From NCBI GenBank assembly GCA_035771165.1, contig JAWNZC010000337.1:1476501-1540500 (forward strand): a DNA stretch of 64,000 nt, written 5' to 3'. Positions 32,931 to 44,645 of the stretch are shown piece after piece. The first letter of the stretch is position 1. Every line of letters starts with the position of its first letter. The stretch comes from Paragorgia papillata (Eukaryota > Cnidaria > Anthozoa > Scleralcyonacea > Coralliidae). The notes under the pieces were generated by a model. It made no database searches and was not told where the DNA came from. It was given only the letters and a program-made list of their open reading frames with translations. Both the position numbers and the translations under genes were made by a program.

Positions 32931-33234
32931 CTATATCATGGTTGGGGATTTTACATAATTAGGACTTCTGAGATGATTTGTAGTATATCTTCCTTTTCTA
33001 AAATTTCATCTTCATGGACTTTTTTTGCTGTTAAAGCTGACGGAAGTGACGTCAAATGAGGAATGTGTAAAGTGGTTTTTGTGTAGACAAATTCCTCTTT
33101 TGACGTCACTTCCGTCAAATTTAACGGAAAAAAAGTCCATGAAAATGAAATTTTAGGAAAGGAAGATATATTACAAATCTTCTCAAAAGTTTCCAAATAT
33201 CCTAAATATGTAAAATCCCCAACCATGATATAGG
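32930..33234. mobile_element. Foldback MITE, 305 bp
   Basis: CCTATATCATGGTTGGGGAT and ATCCCCAACCATGATATAGG are the ends. The arms extend about 130 bp and carry TGACGTCACTTCCGTC/GACGGAAGTGACGTCA. Minus-strand frame 32951-33274 is a consequence of the palindrome. Confidence 0.85.
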
Positions 33235-33239
33235 CAAGT

Positions 33240-33890
33240 CTATATCTCTTTCTGTGCTTAACAGCGGTAGTCACATGTACGCATTGCGTACCTATTTTTG
33301 TATCGAGCTTCTAATTTTTATAGGAAACGATCTAATCCGCTAATGTTGTTATACTTTTTTTTATTTTTACATATTTTTATTATTATTAATTGTTTATATG
33401 GACAAGTAGACTAGCTTGGCAAGCAAAATGTTGCTTGTCAGTCACGAGGCGAGATTTCAATAGGCCGAGATATAAAAGTATCCTTTTTCATGTAAACATT
33501 TATTATCAACAGACCCGGTCAATCATATCAAACCTCCTTCATGAAAACACTCCCAAGTAAATTAGTAGACCGGTAAATACATATACTGCCTGATTTTTTG
33601 TGAAGTCAACATTTGTCGCCAGAAATCGCGTGTGTCTTATATATCCCCGAGCCCAGACGGCGCCGGGGAGAGGGTGCTAATCCCGACCGGCGTAAAACCC
33701 CTTATACGCGATTTTACAAGGCCGGTCAAATCTCGCATCGAGTTTATTTATATATAGGTGTATGGTAGGTCATTTGCGCGGCGAGGGTTTTTTGGCACTG
33801 GCACAGTATTTTGAAATAAATATTTGCTTAAATAAATATCTGCTGACCACAGAATAGTAGATACACCAGAGGTCTGACTCTCGTGAAAGT
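33240..33890. other. Gene-free stretch
   Basis: AT-rich apart from a GC-rich patch at 33645-33730 (CGGCGCCGGGG, GACCGGCGTAAAA and an inverted GGCCGGTC). No exon. Confidence 0.4.
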
Positions 33891-33899
33891 ACTAAAATA

Positions 33900-34450
33900 T
33901 TCTATGATCTGGTATCTAAGTGTCACTTAATTGTACATTTTCGTATAAAATTGTTGAGAAGCTATTGTGAACTGTTGGGAAAATTGGTGAATATTAATAT
34001 GTTGAAAGCATTGAAATGAAATATATCTGTTGAAACTACAATACTGAGTATTGTTGTACTGTCTTATTTAAAATACTAGCAGAATCACAAAATATTAGTG
34101 ATGTGCATTACACTTGAATGCCACAGCATATTTATGACAGGTAAAATGTTGTTTTGTCCACTGAATAGTTGTGTATCTGATAGTGCTGTTCAGTGGATAA
34201 AAAGCGGTATCCGGGCTTCATACAAAAATCTGAATTTTACAAGTTCACTTCACATGAATCTTGGGGGCATTGTTTTAAATGCCAATATATGTTACAGTAT
34301 GTTTGGGAAACAGCCAGTAAAGATGTATGTATAGGATGTGCCATGTTTAAATTAGCAACACATGTATAAAATGATTTAAAATACCTATAATTTTTTTGTG
34401 TGTCTGTGTGCTGTTCACACATTTTCATGCTCATGCTTCTTAAGTCTATA
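33900..34450. repeat. Duplicated segment, copy 2
   Basis: Sister of 32240-32930. It keeps only the right half of the MITE at 32514-32700 (from GTCCACTGAATAG to GGGCTTCATACAA), so the MITE was already present before the copies separated. Confidence 0.8.
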
Positions 34451-34704
34451 CTGTATCTTTTCCTGTGCCTATTTTTTTTTGTTGAGAAAAAATCCTATTA
34501 TTTACAGCAGACTGGGGGCGGAATGTATATGTGATTGTAATGTAATTGTGTAAACAAGACTATTTACAAGTAAATAATTAAATAAATAATGACAGATTGA
34601 TTGGTTTGTGATTAAATATTGTTAACACGTTCGTTCACCATACTTACCCGTGTGGAAGGTTAGGTGCAAGCCGTTTATCGAGGGGGCCTTGGAGCGAGTA
34701 GTGA

Positions 34705-34809
34705 TACAGTGGGACCCCGCCATACGACACCCCGTTAATACGACCACCTTGTTATTACGACCACATTTTTTTGGCCCGACGGTGGTTGTATTAACAAGGT
34801 TCCACTGTA
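34705..34809. mobile_element. pogo/Tigger-like MITE, 105 bp
   Basis: Starts TACAGTGGGACCCCGCCATA and ends AACAAGGTTCCACTGTA. Repeated TTAATACGACCAC / GTGGTTGTATTAAC words lie inside. TA-CAGT ends fit the pogo group. Confidence 0.8.
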
Positions 34810-34963
34810 CTTGGATTCAAGTTGAGCTGACCACCCCTCTCGGGATGGCTTGCACCAATCACTCTAATTTGGAATTGGTGGAAAAAATTAATAAGCTGAC
34901 GTTTGTAAGGCTTGAGTTAAGGGTGGGGTGGTGAGTAATTTTTTGTACGCAAGCCTAACGTTG

Positions 34964-36044
34964 CGTGTGACTCCCACGCAGTGAACTCGATGTATAAAGT
35001 TAAAATGTGATACCTGGAACGCTAACGAAGAACCAAAAAGTGAGGCAAAAAGTTCCAGGCCCCTGCGCGGTTTGCAGGTTCGATTCAGTCTCCCACAAAA
35101 TGTATTTTACACGCCCGCCCGTCTTGAGCGAACTGCGAAGGCTCGAAAAGGTTTGAAAAAATTATTTATCAAATTATTAAACGTGCATTTAATGGTTTCC
35201 CATTGTTGTGCAGTGCTGTTGTTGTTTTATTTACTGTATAGCAGTCCGAAATTATACAGTAAATTAAGCTCGGGTCTCGGAATGAAAATAGGCTGAGAAA
35301 AGAGACGTCCTTTTGCTGGCTATGATGAAAACAGCCAGCCGAAAAGGTGAGAACAAGAGTGAGAAAGCTATTCTTGTACGAGTTTGAAGACGTATTGATA
35401 CTTGATATCCAATGTCATTTTCTTATTTCTGCTCCTTTAATTCTTTGTTCGAATGTGTTAAACGGCATTATGATATTTTAAGAAATAACTGACAACTAGA
35501 TTGTTTATTTTTCACGTTTACTCACGGCTAGTTGTTGTTTTCGGTACGAATGCGGAATGCTTTTTAAACAAAATGACACTGATGAAACTGGTACTAACCT
35601 AAACGGCATATTCTATACTAAGTTTGTGTTGATTTTTTGTATCCTCTTCGGAGTGACGAAACTCTAATATATACGGTTTATAATATAACGAAAATTTGAT
35701 TTAATTTCTTCACTGACAAACTTCGTGCACGTTTTGTAAAGACAATGACTTTTACTATAGCAACAAATAGACAATCACTGCATAATTAGTTCGGCAGCAT
35801 AGCACAACCCATAGCGTGATAAAATGATTCAATAAATAATTTTTCAAACCTTTTCGAGTCTTCGCAGTTCGCTCAAGACGGGCGGCCGTGTAAAAAACAT
35901 TTTGTGGGAGACTGAATCCTACCTGCAAACCGCGCAATGGCCTGGAACTTTTTGCCTCACTTTTTGCCCCCCGAATGACTGGACGTTAGCGTTCCAGGTA
36001 TCACATTTTAACTTACATCGAGTTCACTGCTCCCACGTCACACC
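34964..36044. mobile_element. 1.08-kb foldback element
   Basis: The arms of roughly 260 bp are inverted: left GTGAACTCGATGTA, GTTCCAGGC, TTGCAGGTTCGATTCAGTC; right GACTGAATCCTACCTGCAA, GCCTGGAACTTTTTGC, TACATCGAGTTCAC. The central 570 bp are AT-rich with no transposase. The frames inside the arms mirror each other and are not genes. Confidence 0.8.
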
Positions 36045-36049
36045 GGTAT

Positions 36050-36480
36050 AGAAAAACATTTTTAGCATCGAATGCGGCAAACTATCTTGGGGGCTGCTAT
36101 CCTAACAATGGTATTTTAAAATGGCCAACTGAACATCTTCTAGTATGCATGCATGTAAATGAACTCCAAGTCTCACTTCGTGTTATAATATAAAATAATG
36201 TTTTTTGAAGATCAAGGTCGGTCGAGCCCAACTACATTTAAAAAAGAACATTTTAGTTTACTAAACCAGCCGCCACCAATTAATGAATACTTATATATAT
36301 ATAGTTACAAGCGTCAAGCATGCAAGGAAAACTGCCAACAACAGCAACCGTCAATTACTATATGGATTCATGTACAACATCACTGCAGACCAGTATTACA
36401 AAAACAACAGTACAACAATTAAGTAATACGAAAAGTTGCTTAATATAACAATAAAGTTACCTGACATAAAGTTTGAGGAT
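36050..36480. other. Gene-free stretch with possible retroelement debris
   Basis: Around 36330-36430 GGAAAACTGCCAACAACAGC and GTCAATTACTATATGG loosely match the 3' UTR text of the 28785 retroelement. No gene. Confidence 0.4.
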
Positions 36481-36483
36481 GTT

Positions 36484-36620
36484 TTATATAAATAAAAGAG
36501 CAGGAGTAACACAAAGACTGTCGGACAGAGTCACACTTAACACAAATTGTTTTTTGCCGAGTACGCGGGTCCGTTTAGAGTTGAGAGGAATATAATTATT
36601 CTTTCTTAAAGTTGAAAGAG
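36484..36620 (-). pseudogene. ORF2 tail of the same non-LTR retrotransposon family
   Basis: The minus strand reads DPRTRQKTICVKCDSVRQSL then CYSC, matching DPRTFKTICLKCNSVRS...CC of the 28785-29383 copy. A stop codon lies just before the match, so this is a decayed fragment. Confidence 0.65.
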
Positions 36621-36639
36621 TAGTGGTTCGAGGTTTATG

Positions 36640-37310
36640 ATGAGATGTTGTACTGATATGTGTAGACTATATATAGTGTAGATTTTGTTTTATTAGGAAG
36701 TGAGCCGTCGAGGGGCAAATCACTCGCAAAGATCTCGTATACCAGTTTCACTGAAATCCGAAAGTCCCCCAAATTTTGAAAGATCCTCAAAAATAGAAAA
36801 TCCCCAAAAATCTCAAAAAAATCCCTCATGATCAAAAATCAAGAAACAAAAACTCCAAAAAATCCGAAGGAGAATACTGATCATGCCTAAGTATTTATGG
36901 CAGTAGGGCAGAGAAAGTGGATTTATTTCAATTAGATTTGGTTTTATTTGTATATATAGGCATATGTATATATAGTTTTACTTTGTCTTTGGAAGAAGAG
37001 ACTAAAGATATATTTTGTAGCGCTTTGTTGAAGCTCAATAGTTTTCGGATCAGTTCTGGTGACGGGCCCCAAACTTGCATCACATTTCCAAGACCAGAAA
37101 CGGACGATTGCCGGTATAGCTGGACATCTGCATATTGTGCTGATGCGTTAACGCTTTTCAGAGCAATTATAGAATATCTGTCCACTTTTCAATGTGCTTT
37201 TAAGAGACACAAATACAAATAAAGATTTCCTAAAAACTTTCTGAATGTAAAGCCGAAGGTGTATGTTCTTGTTGTTTGTAATTATAAGTAATAGCATAAA
37301 AAGAGGTGTA
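36640..37310. other. Gene-free stretch
   Basis: Contains a run of degenerate AAAAATCCCCAAAAATCTC words (36775-36870) and AT-rich text. The overlapping frames at 36917-37222 (+) and 36928-37185 (-) resemble no family. Confidence 0.4.
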
Positions 37311-37313
37311 TAA

Positions 37314-37697
37314 GGGCCTGTTTTTGTATGATCCCGATATACCGGGATCTCGGCTTGTCAGATAATTTACTGTTATTTTCCAAGTTACGTTTATATGGAG
37401 ACCGGGACGTCCCGCCTGACTGGGATCCCGGTCAAAGCCTTGAAGCCTTGTAACTTTGAATATTACGGTCAGAATTTCGTCCAAACGGTCAGGTCTAGAG
37501 ACAAAACACTGAATAAAAATGAAATAACTTCTAACATAGTGGAATTAGGGTGGGTTTTTGCTTTTTTGACCCATTTACTTAAATTCCCACGCTTTTTGAC
37601 CCGGGATGAAATTCATCCCGGTCAAACCCGAGATGAAATTTATCCTGGGCAACCGGTACATCCCGGTACCCCGGGATCATGCATATAAACAGGCCCT
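37314..37697. mobile_element. MITE with GGGCCTGTTT ends
   Basis: GGGCCTGTTTTTGTATGATC and GATCATGCATATAAACAGGC(CC) are inverted ends. CCCGGGATC/GATCCCGG and GGGATGAAATTCATCCCGG palindromes crowd the interior. No coding capacity. Confidence 0.75.
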
Positions 37698-37941
37698 TCG
37701 CTATTAAACGCCCGCTCGATGTGGGTCATTTAGGCCCTCGGGAATTTTAGGGGCTGTTTACATTAGCTGGGCTAGCCCGGTTAACTGGGCTCACGCGAGT
37801 GATTAGGATCTCACTGTAGTTTTGAAACTCACATAATCTAAATTTACAAAGAAGAATTGGTTTAGTTTAGACGTAAACAAATCTTAACATTAATTCAAAT
37901 CTCCTTTTGCGGCCGAGGAAAGATCCTAATCAATCGCGTAT

Positions 37942-38116
37942 AAAGCCTGGTTTCCATATAGCCGTAAGAGCCGGCGGCATGGCTGCGTCAAGGGGCTCTG
38001 GTCCAATCATAGACATTGTTGAATTAGCCAACAATAAAAAGCTGTATGCGATTGGACCATTGCCTCTTGCCGCAGCTATGCCGCCGGCTCTTACGGCTAT
38101 ATGGAAACCAGGCTTT
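37942..38116. mobile_element. Foldback MITE, 175 bp
   Basis: AAAGCCTGGTTTCCATATAG and CTATATGGAAACCAGGCTTT are perfect ends, with long arms (AGCCGTAAGAGCCGGCGGCA and its complement). It lies in flanking text that itself begins with AGGGGCTGTTTACAT (37748), another element's end. Frames on both strands are mirror artefacts. Confidence 0.88.
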
Positions 38117-38119
38117 AGC

Positions 38120-39950
38120 TTCACTCGCGATGTTAAATCCCATATCACACTCGTAGCCATTGATTAACCCATACTTATACGTCGGCCCTTCGGGCCTCGG
38201 TAACTAACTACGGGTAATAATTCCATGTCGTACATAACCCAAGTACTTCATGAAAGCCTTACCCCAACACACAACCTAACCTAAGGATGGCAATTCGTGT
38301 AAATAGGACATGGACGTATAACCTAACTACGCTTCTCGGTAATTAACTCAGTTTAATTAAGTCAGTTTGACGTGGCCGTAAACTTTCCTTTGGAAAATTA
38401 GTTTATCCACGAATTGAATTGCGGCCAAAACCTACTTCGAGCAAAAAAAAATTACATCTAAAAACTTCGCGATATTAGCCTATTTTCCACCTCCAGTCCA
38501 ACAATTTTCATCTTCTTTCTCCACATTCGCGTTTCCACACCATTCCATATTCACCAGGCCTTCTTTCACGGCTCCCTTCTTTCTTTTATTATTGCGGGCA
38601 CGTCCTTCCAGGTCCCTCGTTTGAGAACCGTTTGATCTCTTACTGCAATTGATTGACCAGGGTTATAAAGTGGTTCATATATTGGGTAAGTTTGAGAGCG
38701 TAGCTCACGTATATAGGGAAGTCTGTGGGTACATGCTCTCTAGCTGAAGTGCCATTTTTGCATTCTGAGAGCAGCTTTCCGTCTGAAAACAATCTGAGAA
38801 TATATGGACAGGACCAGACGGCTACTGACATGAAAATCGATATGCCAGATGTTCTGATATGGCATGCACAAAAGGCTAAATGCTTTACTTTATTATTTAC
38901 AATTGTTTTCTTGAATTCGTCCCCGCAATTAAATAATTCGTCTGAGTCAGACGGTATAATGCGACGATAATGCATGTTCCAGTTGTTACACGACGACGAA
39001 TTATCGTCGCGTCGAATTAAATGTTTCTCTGATCTGTCTGACAATTCGGGGTCATGTTTTCAAGAAATCGTTCTCAGGCTCAACGCGTCCAAGTAATAAC
39101 AATTTAAAAATTCCACTGAACTCGACGTCGCATTTGCGTCGTATTTCCGACGAAGTTAATTCGAATTAATTTCGTCTGAATTAAATTCGTCTATTGTACA
39201 ACGTTTAGCGTAGGTCTATAGGTGAGATATTACTGTTAAAGTGCCTATGCATGCTCGGTATGCGCAGAGATCCTAGACGTGCGGGATGCAGAAGACACTG
39301 CTGACCCTACGTCCTACTTAATAAGTGCAAAATTACACTATTTTGGTGTAAAACTACAATTCGTCAGTGTTAGTCATAACTTGAAGCCTTGTAATGTTAC
39401 ACAGCTGGTTTAGCGTAAACGAGGTCGGTTAAGCATAGTTAAGTAAAAAAAAATATGGTGAATACTTTTAATTGCATGCTTTTCAAGTAATAAAATTAAT
39501 TAATTTCATACATTGTTTTACTCCATCTCAACTGACGTAAAGGCCTAACCTGAACTATATATAACTACCATAACTACTAATTTTTATTCTTCAGTTTTAC
39601 TAAAAGCTAGCTCAATCCCACTAAATAAAACTGTTGAAACTGGGTACCAAACGATACTAATTGGTTAGTAGAGACAGATGGGCCAGAAGCCACGAATGAG
39701 TGCGTGGTGACGTGTGGCATCGGGCGGCATTAGCCCGCAAGCGTATCCCATGAACACTCGCGAGCTTGGTCGAACCACGCCGTTATTTTGAAATGAATTA
39801 TCGAATAGTCGTCGATGTAAATTAGGATTTCTTGTATAAAAATAAATATCCGCAGAAGAAAATGCAAAACAACAAATTAGTTTTTTATTAAGTGTAAATT
39901 CTCCTCGCTTACATTAAGCGTTAAGCATACACAGCGTATACATGTCGGTC
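38120..39950. other. Gene-free stretch with GACGA-rich patch
   Basis: Between 38930 and 39195 ATTCGTC, GACGAC and CGTCGTA words recur in both orientations, suggesting a decayed foldback. A minus-strand frame of 134 codons (38640-39044) shows no family resemblance or splice sites. No repeat or gene is recognised elsewhere in the stretch. Confidence 0.4.
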
Positions 39951-39956
39951 ACTACG

Positions 39957-39986
39957 TAGCCTGCGCCGCGTCTGCGGCGCAGGCTA
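39957..39986. mobile_element. 30-bp TAGCCTG-family element, no clear TSD
   Basis: TAGCCTGCGCCGCG TCTGCGGCGCAGGCTA is a palindrome with family termini. The flanks GTCACTACG and GTGCAGCCA do not match. The right half and the flank GTGCA also occur at 25019, so it may be part of a longer repeat. Confidence 0.5.
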
Positions 39987-39999
39987 GTGCAGCCATATA

Positions 40000-40830
40000 T
40001 AATTTCAATGGATCATGTTTTTATCAGATTCAAACACTGTTTTCAATCAGTCAACACGCTTCTGAAATGTTATTTTATGTTATATAGATCATGTTATGAA
40101 CAGCACAATATGACATACCAAACATATTGTTGAATTAAAACAATTCTCTTCATGTGAAGCTGTCGTAATAAACCGTACGTCTAAAAAAAGTGTGCAACAA
40201 CATGCTTTGATAATATTCCTAAGTTGTCAGATTATTATTATTTATTTGCATAACATTTACATTAAGATATATCTACTGATATCAACGAGGTTCAGATAAG
40301 TACTGTATAATCCGTGTCATATAATGTCATGAAAGGATTAATCTCTTTAAGGTTAATAGGTTATGTTTATAAAGAATATAGCCAGTCCAGCCAACCTGTC
40401 TAGCTATACTTCGATAAATTGTCATTTGACTGTCATTCATATGGTCGAATCCCAGCGAGCCTATCCAATATTCAACAACATGAAGAGTTGGAGGGCATAT
40501 ATCGCTTAGTCGTATTGAAGTCTTCAGAACGTATTACAAAAAAGTATTACAGTTTAGTAGTAGTTCGAGTAGTAGTAGTAGTATATATAAGTATATATAT
40601 ATATACACATAGCAGTAGCAAAAGTTACATATTTGGATTATTTGTACTTTATATTACAATTCACAATTAACTATGAAGGTCCGTTACATCACATCACATG
40701 CACCAAGCTCGCAAACCTACTAGTACTATATGCACTACAGTCTACATGTTTGTACATTTCACCCATACAGGCGTAGTTCTTATAATATCAGAAAATCTAA
40801 TGTTACTCAAGCAACATTCAAAACGAAATC
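40000..40830. other. Gene-free stretch
   Basis: AT-rich with GTA and TA microsatellite runs near 40560-40610. No exon or element recognised. Confidence 0.4.
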
Positions 40831-40839
40831 TTTACATAA

Positions 40840-41133
40840 AATTTATAATAAATAAATAAATCATTTTCTATCAGTCAAAGTGTCAGTGAGATTCCGAAAA
40901 CATCCGGAATTGCATAAATTCCACAATGCACCAGATGCACGATTTAATTTTATTATGCATTGTTTGTAAAGTTTTTGCAGCTTCTTTTTCAATGGAATCC
41001 AGAATGAATTAAAATTAAATGAGACAATACGTGTATGATGATCGTTGTCAGGTATTGATGGGCACGAGGACGTTGATGCTACTTCTATAGGAAGTCGTCT
41101 AGGTAATACTCTTTGAGTGTACTTGTATTGCAC
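40840..41133 (-). pseudogene. Diverged 3' fragment of a related non-LTR retrotransposon
   Basis: GTCAGTGAGATTCCGAA near 40880 matches GTCAGTGAGACTCCGAA of the 28785 copy, and an AATAAATAAATAAAT tail sits at the left as expected for the minus strand. The minus frame (RIVSFNFNSFWIPLKKKLQK) is only loosely like an ORF2 end. Confidence 0.4.
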
Positions 41134-41542
41134 AGATTGCGGAATAAAAAGTATTATATCCGATAAAGGTTTGACACGTACACGATTTTGCCAGTTGCGC
41201 TTGATTGTGTCTTTAATTAGTTATTGTTTTTTACTAAACAGGCCTTTTCTTGTATTCCAAACTGTTGATTGGTAGAACGGGTAGTTAGGCTTTTCGCCTA
41301 TGCCGCTGCTTACGATGATCTGTTACTATGATCTGTTTTGATCAGTACTCATGCAGTATTTGGATTTTTACAGTCCATACGACTTGAAGGCTTAGTTGGA
41401 CAAAAAATTTAAATGGTTGAGAAATTTAACATAAAATTTAAGCGAACGGTTTAATTGTCAAAATAATATCCCTCCAGTTCAGTCAATGTTGATTTCTTGA
41501 CCCGAAACTGCAACCATATGCATGGCATACCCGATCTAACAT

Positions 41543-41647
41543 TAGCCTGCGTGCAGCCACCTACCCACCTACCCGGTAGTAATTAGATTTCAATAGTTTC
41601 GATATACTTTCGGGTTTCGAAATCAGGTAGGGTCTGCACGCAGGCTA
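41543..41647. mobile_element. 105-bp Mutator-like miniature element, perfect 9-bp TSD
   Basis: TAGCCTGCGTGCAG at the left and CTGCACGCAGGCTA at the right. ATCTAACAT flanks both sides (41534-41542 and 41648-41656). The interior (ACCTACCCACCTACCC, TTCGATATAC) differs from the other copies, so only the termini define the family. Confidence 0.9.
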
Positions 41648-41843
41648 ATCTAACATGCGAATACAGTTTATTTTGAACTCTTCAACAACCAACACGAAGG
41701 GAGGTACGCGTCGACAGCACCGCGCATAGTCTTCAGTCTTCACGAGTGCTTGAGCTTCGAAGGATGGTAAGTCACAACCAGGATCTAAATACCTCAGCCT
41801 TATGGTTTACTTTTACTTTTATTTTACATTTTTAAAAAAACAT

Positions 41844-42546
41844 GGCGAGTTGGTTTTTGTTTGATAATTATATCAAGATATTTTGAGGTTTAATCCTCTA
41901 AAATGCGACGTTTTGCGAACGATCATCATACACTTCTCGGTAAATTCAGCATGAAGTACGTATACTAAAGCGCATTTGTAAAGCATGTAAGCGCATTTAG
42001 TTGTGAAATATTTCTAAAATGTTGCATTTAAGTGAGTTAACAGTGGTATCACACCAGGCTTACCTCATTAAATCAATACGTTGACGTTGATATATCCAAA
42101 GAAATTTTACAGTAAAATAGATAAATATGCCAAAATACGATTCAGAATTAAAGCAACTTTTCATCAAATTCAGGAATATACTTACAGCATAGTATATTCC
42201 TAAATTTGATGAAAAGTTGCTTTGTTAGTTTAGACAGCTATTCTGAATCATATTTTGGCATATTTATCTATTTTACTGTAAAATTTCTTTGGATATATCA
42301 ACGTCAACGTATTGATTTAATGAGGTAATTAAGCCTGGTGTGATAACACTGTTAACTCACTTAAATGCAACATTTTAGAAATATTTCACAACTAAATGCG
42401 CTTATATACATGCTTTACAAATGCGCTTTAGTACATCATGCTGAATTTACCGAGAAGTGTATGTTGATCGTTCGCAAAACGTCGCATTTTAGAGGATAAA
42501 ACCTCACAATATCTTGATATAATTATCAAACAAAAACCAACTCGCC
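41844..42546. mobile_element. 703-bp palindromic foldback element
   Basis: Two arms of about 345 bp, nearly identical in inverted orientation, meet around TTACAGCAT near 42186. The outer ends are GGCGAGTTGGTTTTTGTTTG and its complement. Differences between the arms are few, so the element is either young or maintained by correction. No coding capacity. Confidence 0.9.
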
Positions 42547-42778
42547 AAGCAGTCCTGGGCTACCTATGGTCAGGCGTTCACTTCCATTTTGGAGAAGAGC
42601 GCGCGATGGTTTTACTTTATATGTAATATCTATCGGTTTAAACTATCGTCACTCATCACAACTACTAATACCACTAGTGTATTATTTAGTAATAGTCTCG
42701 TGTCAAGTCGCCCAAAACTGGAATTCGTGATCACCAGTGACATATTTAACATAACAGTCGAATAGCTCCGTGCCATGA

Positions 42779-42855
42779 AGTGCCTTCGCCTTCCTTTACG
42801 AGTATTTCAGCAGATGCCATCTGCTGAAATACTCGTAAAGGAAGGCGAAGGCACT
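42779..42855. repeat. Perfect 77-bp hairpin
   Basis: AGTGCCTTCGCCTTCCTTTA to CAGCAGATG and its exact complement are separated by at most one base. A minus-strand frame of 86 codons starts inside it and has no family resemblance. Confidence 0.9.
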
Positions 42856-43059
42856 ACTGCGGTACATCGGTGAAACTAGCAGGCATCCTTCTGAGGACAC
42901 ACTCCCAAACCTGTCGCACGACATTTTAATTTCGCCAACCGTTTCGGATCTTGAAAGGTTATTCCTCACATCAGAGGAAACATTGCTTCCGTTTGGCATG
43001 AAACTTTGGGCCACTCGTCCATTTCTGTCGGTGGTAATGATAGCGGCAAAAGACAAGAA

Positions 43060-44540
43060 TACATCTCATTTTCAAACTTGGAACTATTTACCTGTACGGA
43101 TGGATGTAACAAACATTTTTCATTTATTTAATTTCCCTGAACTGTTATTTTTTCGGTGTAACATGGGCGGACAAAACCACGACTTCTTATATTGTTCCTC
43201 AGGGTTATTTAATTTACCTCCTACCCATTAACATTCTCCGTTTGCTGATCGACGTTAAAAATAGCAAGTGTCTTTTTATCTCATTACCATTTGTTATTGT
43301 TCTTTGCATGTGATTGGCTTATTTTTGTCACATGATTACATCACTATATAAGTAACATTTTTGTTTTTAATGAACTATACAGGTTTCTCTTAGACGAACA
43401 GCCTTAATTCGTTTGAGAAGTTTAGACCTCGTTTGCAAGTACCTTCTTCAGTACACCAAGCTTTCAATGTTTATTCTAGACTGGCTGTGGTATGCTTTGT
43501 TTGTTTTATAAAATAAGCGAAAAAACAAACAGATCTTTTTTTAAAACTAATTACAATAAGGTATTTCTGAAAATTTGTCGGCATTTAGCTGACGTCATTC
43601 ATGATATTTAAACTCTTTTTATGCATGCACATATGCATTCTCAGCGTTGTGGACACTTCGAGTTATGATAAGCTATAATATTTCTGAAGCTTTATGTCCC
43701 GATAGTACCGCAATAAATCAAATAAGAAACATGTAATACTTAAAAAACACTCCCGAGGGCGAAGCTTGTGTCAACTCATTATCTGCCAGTTTTTCATTTC
43801 CAGGGGTGTGCGTGTTTGCAGGTCAAGTTTGTTTGACTCTACATTATAAATTATTCTACTAATCTCGTATGATGACTCCGATATCACCTCTTATATATTT
43901 GTTATGTGCGAATAAATAAATCTTGTGTACGATTGTCATTCTGGAGTATGTGATTGTTCAGAGACACCAGTCTTGTTTTTGCCGACTCGACGGTGATGAT
44001 GTCGAGGTGAATGTTGCAAAAATTACTAGTTTGCCGATGAGTCAATGAGTCTGTTTGTTAAATCAGCGAGTTAGTTTACCTAGTCAATGAGTTATGTTTG
44101 TTTATCAAGTCAGCCTAAGTTAGTTTTGCCAAGTCAGTGTAAGTTTGTACGGGCATGAATCCTATCCTGCAGGTGAGCGGTGGCATTAGGCCAACGTCAA
44201 GGTGTCACTAAACGTCGTAAACACGGTCAGTGGCAGAACTATTCTGTAAATTAATATTGCTGTTGTGATATGATATCAGTTCGATTCTTCCATTATCGTG
44301 CTGATTTTGTTTTTGAACACATTCCAAATCAGACAGACCGATTTCCAATAACCTCCCTGGGAGCTCGTTACATCAACGTGTGTTACATACAGGGTTAACC
44401 AGTCATAAAGATAATCCCACTTTGTAGTTAAAGCCAAAGCCGATAAAACTTTTTGATTTGCTAGCCATTCGATCCGACTTTCATTATGCTTGCTAAGACC
44501 AATCCGTCTTCCAATTGGAATCTGGCGCAACTTTGCTTGC
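43060..44540. other. Gene-free stretch
   Basis: Contains a loose GAGTCAATGAGT/AAGTCAG series at 44035-44145. No exon was recognised. Confidence 0.4.
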
Positions 44541-44556
44541 GATGCTAGGTTGTTGC

Positions 44557-44645
44557 TACCCTGGATGCCAGAGGCTCTTGTGCAATAAGCATAGCGGCAG
44601 TCTGCCGCTATGCTTATTACACAAGAGCCTCTGGCATCCAGGGTA
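44557..44645. mobile_element. 89-bp palindromic element with near-perfect 9-bp TSD
   Basis: TACCCTGGATGCCAGAGGCT and its complement form arms of about 42 bp. The flanks are GGTTGTTGC (44548-44556) and GGTCGTTGC (44646-44654), 8 of 9 identical. A different terminus from the TAGCCTG family but the same duplication length, so probably also Mutator-like. Confidence 0.75.

Noticed and set aside
32951..33274. 107-codon minus ORF
   Set aside because: It lies inside a foldback MITE; the frame is a by-product of the palindrome.
38640..39044. 134-codon minus ORF
   Set aside because: Protein-like at first glance, but no recognisable motif and no splice sites. A chance frame is more likely.
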